From Coleofasciculus sp. S288 (GTDB lineage: Bacteria > Cyanobacteriota > Cyanobacteriia > Cyanobacteriales > Coleofasciculaceae), in the NCBI GenBank assembly GCA_020216575.1, contig JAIUYC010000079.1, positions 1 to 9,493 of the forward strand: DNA of 9,493 nt, read 5' to 3'. Each line of letters starts with the position of its first letter. Position 1 is the first letter of the stretch. The notes beneath the pieces were generated by a model, which had not been told where the DNA came from, did no database searches, and was given only the letters and a program-made list of their open reading frames with translations. Both the position numbers and the translations under genes were made by a program. Shown piece by piece: positions 6,816 through 9,493 of the stretch.

Positions 6816-7247
6816 GTGACGTACCGAAATCCTACTCCCACTGTTGACATCATCATCGAATTAATAGACCAACCCCATCGACCGATTATCTTGATTGAGC
6901 GTAAAAACCCTCCACTGGGTTGGGCGATTCCTGGTGGCTTTGTGGATTACGGTGAGTCAGTGGAAACAGCGGCAGTGCGGGAAGCTCAGGAAGAAGTGAA
7001 TTTGCAAGTCGAGCTGATAGAACAGTTTCAGGTCTATTCAGACCCCAACCGCGACCCGCGTAAACACACTCTCAGCGTTGTGTTTATCGCAACAGCAAGA
7101 GGCGAACCCCAAGCGGCTGATGATGCTGAGAATTTGGGGATTTTTCAGGCTTGGGATGTGCCGGCCAATCTCTGCTTCGATCACGACAAAATCTTGCGAG
7201 ATTACTGGCATTACCGACATTATGGACTGCGCCCTCGCTTGTCGTAG
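6816..7247 (+). CDS. Nudix hydrolase
   Basis: A 143-residue pyrophosphohydrolase of the Nudix superfamily, cleaving a nucleoside diphosphate linked to another group. The Nudix box spans 41-63 and reads G-x5-E-x7-R-E-A-Q-E-E-V-N-L, with Glu56, Glu59 and Glu60 as metal ligands. The near-invariant Gly before the last hydrophobic position is Asn62 here. After the box, [17 protein letters not shown] (74-90) resembles ADP-ribose pyrophosphatase-like Nudix proteins, so an ADP-sugar substrate is possible but unproven. Start: GTG at 6816, directly after an in-frame TAG, so no longer form exists; there is no clear Shine-Dalgarno. The N-terminus [15 protein letters not shown] matches my recollection of cyanobacterial homologues, which supports this start. 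The gene diverges from malQ and faces the CURT1-type gene. No operon partner. Confidence 0.9.
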   Translation: MTYRNPTPTVDIIIELIDQPHRPIILIERKNPPLGWAIPGGFVDYGESVETAAVREAQEEVNLQVELIEQFQVYSDPNRDPRKHTLSVVFIATARGEPQAADDAENLGIFQAWDVPANLCFDHDKILRDYWHYRHYGLRPRLS

Positions 7248-7306
7248 TCAACGCCCTTCAGTTGCCGAACTTAGTCCGCGATCGCACTTTTCTACGGTAT
7301 GGATGC

Positions 7307-7331
7307 AAAAAGAGGGCACGTCAAGCCCTCT
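7307..7331 (-). terminator. Intrinsic terminator of the CURT1/CAAD gene
   Basis: AGAGGGC (7311-7317) and GCCCTCT (7325-7331) form a perfect 7-bp GC-rich stem with a 7-nt loop. Read on the minus strand the stem is followed by TTTT (7310-7307), extending the stem's last T to T5. It lies about 100 bp beyond the stop of the 7430-7870 gene. On the plus strand no T-tract follows, so it should act mainly on minus-strand transcripts. Confidence 0.75.
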
Positions 7332-7429
7332 ATGTATAACATATACCTTGGGGGCTATGTATCCTAGCACTGTCCGAAAGGACTTGCGAGACTTATAATC
7401 CCCAAAAGCTAAAGATTGTTTTAAGAACG

Positions 7430-7870
7430 TTAGCTCTCAGACAAGTCTTGACCTACGACTTGTCCTTTAAGCGATTTGAACTCTGCTGCTAGCTCTTGGC
7501 GCGTCTCTACTTTGAGTAGGTAGCGGTAAACAAACCAGGCTGTATAGCCAATCCCCACTAGTTCAAAAACAGGAGCTAAGAGCGGAATATCATTGATGGC
7601 ATCCAGGATCGCCAGTGTTACCTTAACAGTGACAACGCCTGAAAGCAGCAGCGCTAATGTGATCAGCGGTTTTTGGTAACTAGAAAAAAATCCACCTACA
7701 TAATCGGGCAGTTTTGACAAGAAATCGAGAACGGGTTGCACCCATTCTTGCCACGGTTGGTCTGCTGATGGAGCAGGAGGAGGAAGTTTTGTTATTGCAC
7801 CGGGTTGGTCAACGTTTACGTCTACTTTCAGCTCTTCCGCTTCTTTTTCAGATTGTTGCATGGGTTCCAT
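7430..7870 (-). CDS. curT: CAAD-domain / CURT1-family thylakoid membrane protein
   Basis: A 146-residue membrane protein of the CAAD/CURT1 family. CURT1 proteins bend thylakoid membranes at margins and grana edges; the related CAAD domain anchors some cyanobacterial aminoacyl-tRNA synthetases to membranes. Residues 1-38 are a polar, Pro-rich tail. An amphipathic segment (WQEWVQPVLDFLSKLPDYV, 40-58) precedes two transmembrane helices at about 69-92 and 96-118, joined by the highly conserved AINDIPLLAPVFELVGIGYT. A C-terminal amphipathic helix follows (about 122-138). No synthetase domain is attached, so this is the stand-alone CurT type. Start: ATG at 7870 with GAGG 4 nt upstream; a second ATG at codon 4 is too far from that site. 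A strong minus-strand terminator follows at 7307-7331. An inverted repeat TGGGCAA/TTGCCCA (7910-7916, 7950-7956) lies in the upstream region. Confidence 0.9.
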   Translation of the reverse strand: MEPMQQSEKEAEELKVDVNVDQPGAITKLPPPAPSADQPWQEWVQPVLDFLSKLPDYVGGFFSSYQKPLITLALLLSGVVTVKVTLAILDAINDIPLLAPVFELVGIGYTAWFVYRYLLKVETRQELAAEFKSLKGQVVGQDLSES

Positions 7871-8033
7871 ATTTCCTCTACCGTTACCTTAGGTAGGATG
7901 TTGTGTCGTTGGGCAAGACAGCTAGGTTAAATTGCAGGCTAATTCACTGTTGCCCATATTACCAAACGTTTTTCTTCACCTGGTATAGAGCAAAATGACA
8001 CTGTTAAAAGCCTGCTATACCCTTAGAATTTAC

Positions 8034-8274
8034 TGTTTGCCCTTCAGCAAACATCTCGCACTTGGAAGCCCTGTGGCTTTAGCCCCAGGGAGGAAAACAA
8101 AATTGCGACGATAGTCGCAAGCGAGGCAAACTCTTCGCTCCCGGTGAGTATTTCCCGTCGCACCCCAAAAGTCGCACTCTTTTGGGAGGAGCTACAGATA
8201 TTGCTCGGTTTCCCGACCCGCCTCTGTAGGGCAATCGATGTTGGGGCTTAACCCCATCTCCCGAATTGGGGAGA
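8034..8274. other. Chain of consecutive hairpins, possible structured RNA or mobile-element debris
   Basis: Successive non-overlapping stem-loops fill 240 bp: TGTTTGC/GCAAACA (8034-8053, loop 6); CCCTG-t-GGC/GCC-c-CAGGG (8069-8090, loop TTTA); TTGCGAC/GTCGCAA (8103-8120, loop GATA); CCCAAAAG/CTTTTGGG (8164-8186, loop 7); CTACAGA/TCTGTAG (8192-8229) enclosing TCGG/CCGA (8205-8216); TGGGG/CCCCA (8242-8256); TCTCCC/GGGAGA (8257-8274). The motif GTCGCA recurs at 8114, 8157 and 8171. Transcription is not shown; strand is undetermined because the stems are symmetrical. Confidence 0.4.
8061..8096 (+). mobile_element. Possible IS200/IS605-type right-end remnant
   Basis: The stretch CTTGGAAGCCCTGTGGCTTT followed by AGCCCCAGGGAGG has the form of the subterminal hairpin that closes many cyanobacterial tnpB (IS200/IS605) elements: GGAAGCCC, a hairpin with a TTTA loop, then GGGAGG. 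No tnpA or tnpB coding remnant is recognisable to its left, so it would be an isolated end or a chance resemblance. The comparison is from memory. Confidence 0.3.
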
Positions 8275-8644
8275 CACGAGCCGCACCAAAGTTATTGGTC
8301 GGTAGTTATTCTCAAGATACTGCCTTAACCCAATAAAGCTGTTTGATCTTGAGGGTCTGGAGTTTAGAACTGACCTGGAAACATTCCGAAGTAGATCTTT
8401 AACTCTTAACGAGAGGATAGTGCGTTTGGCACTTAGACGAGTCATCTTCAACCAAAATTCGAGCGCTAGCGAGAACTACGTCCTACAAGCTCTCGAATAC
8501 AAGTTGTGGGTCGATGACTGACTACATATTCCCTATAGATGAGTAATCATCCGGAAGTGATCATACCAATTAACGGGATCGGGCAAGTAGATTATGAGAA
8601 AAACGCCTGAAAACTCCGTGTCTTTAAACCAGGAGTATTAACTC

Positions 8645-8733
8645 AGGACTTACGCAAAATTGTCTCTAAACCACATCTGGTAGGGACACGATACCAAAGT
8701 CCCTACCAGATGTGGCGTCTGTGCGTAAGTCCT
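8645..8733. mobile_element. MITE-like palindromic element with AGGACTTACGCA termini
   Basis: Perfect 12-bp terminal inverted repeats, AGGACTTACGCA (8645-8656) and TGCGTAAGTCCT (8722-8733), enclose a perfect 17-bp stem: CCACATCTGGTAGGGAC (8671-8687) with GTCCCTACCAGATGTGG (8699-8715) and an 11-nt loop. The element is 89 bp and non-coding. AACT occurs on both flanks (8640-8643 and 8735-8738) and could be a 4-bp target duplication if the element ends one base further out on each side. AGGACTTACGCA termini are, to my knowledge, common in cyanobacterial genomes. It sits 60 bp beyond the TPR gene stop and could also stop its transcript. Confidence 0.7.
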
Positions 8734-8793
8734 AAACTATCCTTTTTAAGAGGTTCATAATACCAGTAAGGAGACATGCCTCGAAGGCAGCTC

Positions 8794-9493
8794 TTAGCCG
8801 TTGGAGATTGCCAAGCCTTGCTCGTAGTACTTCATAACTTTTGTGTAGTCTCCTAAGGCGTAACAGGCGACTCTCAGGCTGGCGAGCGCCTGCTTGGCGA
8901 CTCTCTGGTCAGGAATAGCACGGGCTACTCTTAGGCGTTGTTCATAGCATTCAATGGCTTGGGCGTAATCTCCCAAGGCGTCGTAGGCGGTTCCCAAACT
9001 GCCCAGGGCTTGTTCTTCAGCGCGGCGATCGCCTTGTTTTCGAGCCGTGATCAGTCGTTGCAGCCCGTACTCGATCGCTTGCAGGTAATCTCCTACGGCA
9101 TAGCAAGCGTTGCCGAGATTTCTAAGAATTTGTATTTCTAGGCGGTAATCCCCTAGTTCCCGTGCCAGCGCCACCCGTTGCTCGTAATACTCGATCGCTT
9201 GGCTGTAGTTGCCTATCGCATAGTAAGCATTACCGAGATTTTTGAGAATCTGCTCTTGGAGCTGACGGTCATTCAGGCTCTGCGCCACCTGCAAGCTTTG
9301 CTCCTGGAAGGCGATCGCGCGGGGCAAATCCCCTAGGGCTTTATGAGCTAGTCCGAGATTGTTTAACGCAGCAACCTCACCTGGCTTGTCTTTGAGTTGA
9401 CGCATCAGGCTCAGGCTTTTCTGTCCGCGTTCGATCGCGTTGACAGGGTCGCCTAGGTGACGGTAGGAATTTCCCATAATTCCTAAAACCTGT
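8794..9493 (-). CDS. Tetratricopeptide-repeat protein, 5' part outside window
   Basis: The C-terminal 233 codons of a kinesin-light-chain-type TPR protein, a protein-protein interaction scaffold. Six units with a strict 40-residue period are visible, the last one short. Unit starts are GNSYRHLGD, GLAHKALGD, GNAYYAIGN, GNACYAVGD, GTAYDALGD and RVACYALGD, each followed by an A-I-E-type helix and a helix ending in L. An ATG is present at 9477, but the frame stays open to the window edge and reads Q-V-L-G-I-M-G-N-S-Y, the middle of a TPR helix, so that ATG is internal. No CHAT, kinase or other effector domain follows the repeats; any such domain (for example NB-ARC) would have to be N-terminal. 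The last unit is more divergent (TKVMKYYEQ), as expected of a capping repeat. Partner and role unknown. Confidence 0.88.
   Translation of the reverse strand, partial: QVLGIMGNSYRHLGDPVNAIERGQKSLSLMRQLKDKPGEVAALNNLGLAHKALGDLPRAIAFQEQSLQVAQSLNDRQLQEQILKNLGNAYYAIGNYSQAIEYYEQRVALARELGDYRLEIQILRNLGNACYAVGDYLQAIEYGLQRLITARKQGDRRAEEQALGSLGTAYDALGDYAQAIECYEQRLRVARAIPDQRVAKQALASLRVACYALGDYTKVMKYYEQGLAISNG

Larger units (their letters stand above)
7871..8793. other. Large spacer without a convincing gene
   Basis: 923 bp between the start of the CURT1-type gene and the end of the TPR gene. Left part: presumed curT promoter region, with inverted repeats TGGGCAA/TTGCCCA (7910-7916, 7950-7956) and GGTATAG/CTATACC (7982-7988, 8015-8021). 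Centre: the hairpin chain 8034-8274. Then about 370 bp with no clear gene; an open frame on the plus strand (8306-8521) has no start codon until a GTG at 8420. ATTCGAG/CTCGAAT (8457-8463, 8492-8498) is another short inverted repeat. Right part: the MITE-like element 8645-8733. Confidence 0.6.

Noticed and set aside
7333..7383. Small palindromes GTATA-aca-TATAC and GTCC-GAAA-GGAC after the Nudix gene
   Set aside because: Stems of 4-5 bp without a T-tract; too short to call.
8306..8521. 71-codon open plus-strand stretch (and the opposite minus-strand frame 8248-8451)
   Set aside because: No start codon before a GTG at 8420, no ribosome site, no recognisable family; this length is expected by chance. 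A decayed gene fragment cannot be excluded.
9475..9477. ATG at 9477 as the start of the TPR gene
   Set aside because: The frame is open to the window edge and the residues before it complete a TPR helix, so it is internal.
8800..9493. Periodic 120-bp DNA similarity as a tandem or CRISPR-like repeat
   Set aside because: The period is fully explained by 40-residue TPR units in one coding frame.

Overview
The window reads as cyanobacterial chromosome. The octamer GCGATCGC (HIP1) occurs ten times (at 28, 499, 537, 3004, 3054, 5215, 5564, 7278, 9025 and 9311), far more than chance would give. The gene content agrees: a CAAD/CURT1 thylakoid-curvature protein, a DUF2993 protein of the cyanobacterial type, a RodZ-like protein, and palindromic repeats such as the AGGACTTACGCA element. 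The large gene-poor spacers and many repeats suggest a filamentous, large-genome lineage (Oscillatoriales-like). That last point is inference.

Layout, left to right. At 1-558 (+) is the 3' part of a hexapeptide-repeat acyltransferase. It converges, with only 2 bp between stop codons, on a secreted clan GH-A glycoside hydrolase (561-1979, -). The pair suggests extracellular polysaccharide decoration and trimming. A repeat-filled spacer (1980-2409) follows, with two inverted-repeat structures. A DUF2993 protein (2410-3177, -) comes next. A leader region with nested inverted repeats (3178-3535) precedes a probable two-gene operon: an RsuA/RluB-family rRNA pseudouridine synthase (3536-4291, +) and a RodZ-like membrane HTH protein (4323-5120, +).

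Converging on that operon is malQ (5167-6643, -), which is broken. About 32 bp appear to have been lost between two copies of an 8-bp repeat, leaving two out-of-frame pieces. A Nudix hydrolase (6816-7247, +) diverges from malQ. It faces a CURT1/CAAD-family gene (7430-7870, -), which has a clear intrinsic terminator at 7307-7331.

The 923-bp spacer 7871-8793 has no convincing gene. It holds a run of consecutive short hairpins (8034-8274), the first part of which resembles an IS200/IS605-type right end, and a 89-bp MITE-like element (8645-8733). The right edge is the 3' part of a TPR gene (8794-9493, -) that runs out of the window.

I see no defence system, CRISPR array, tRNA or rRNA. The most notable observations are the repeat-mediated malQ lesion, the hairpin chain, and the three palindromic repeat elements. 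These are mostly housekeeping genes with repeat-rich spacers, not a new multi-gene system.
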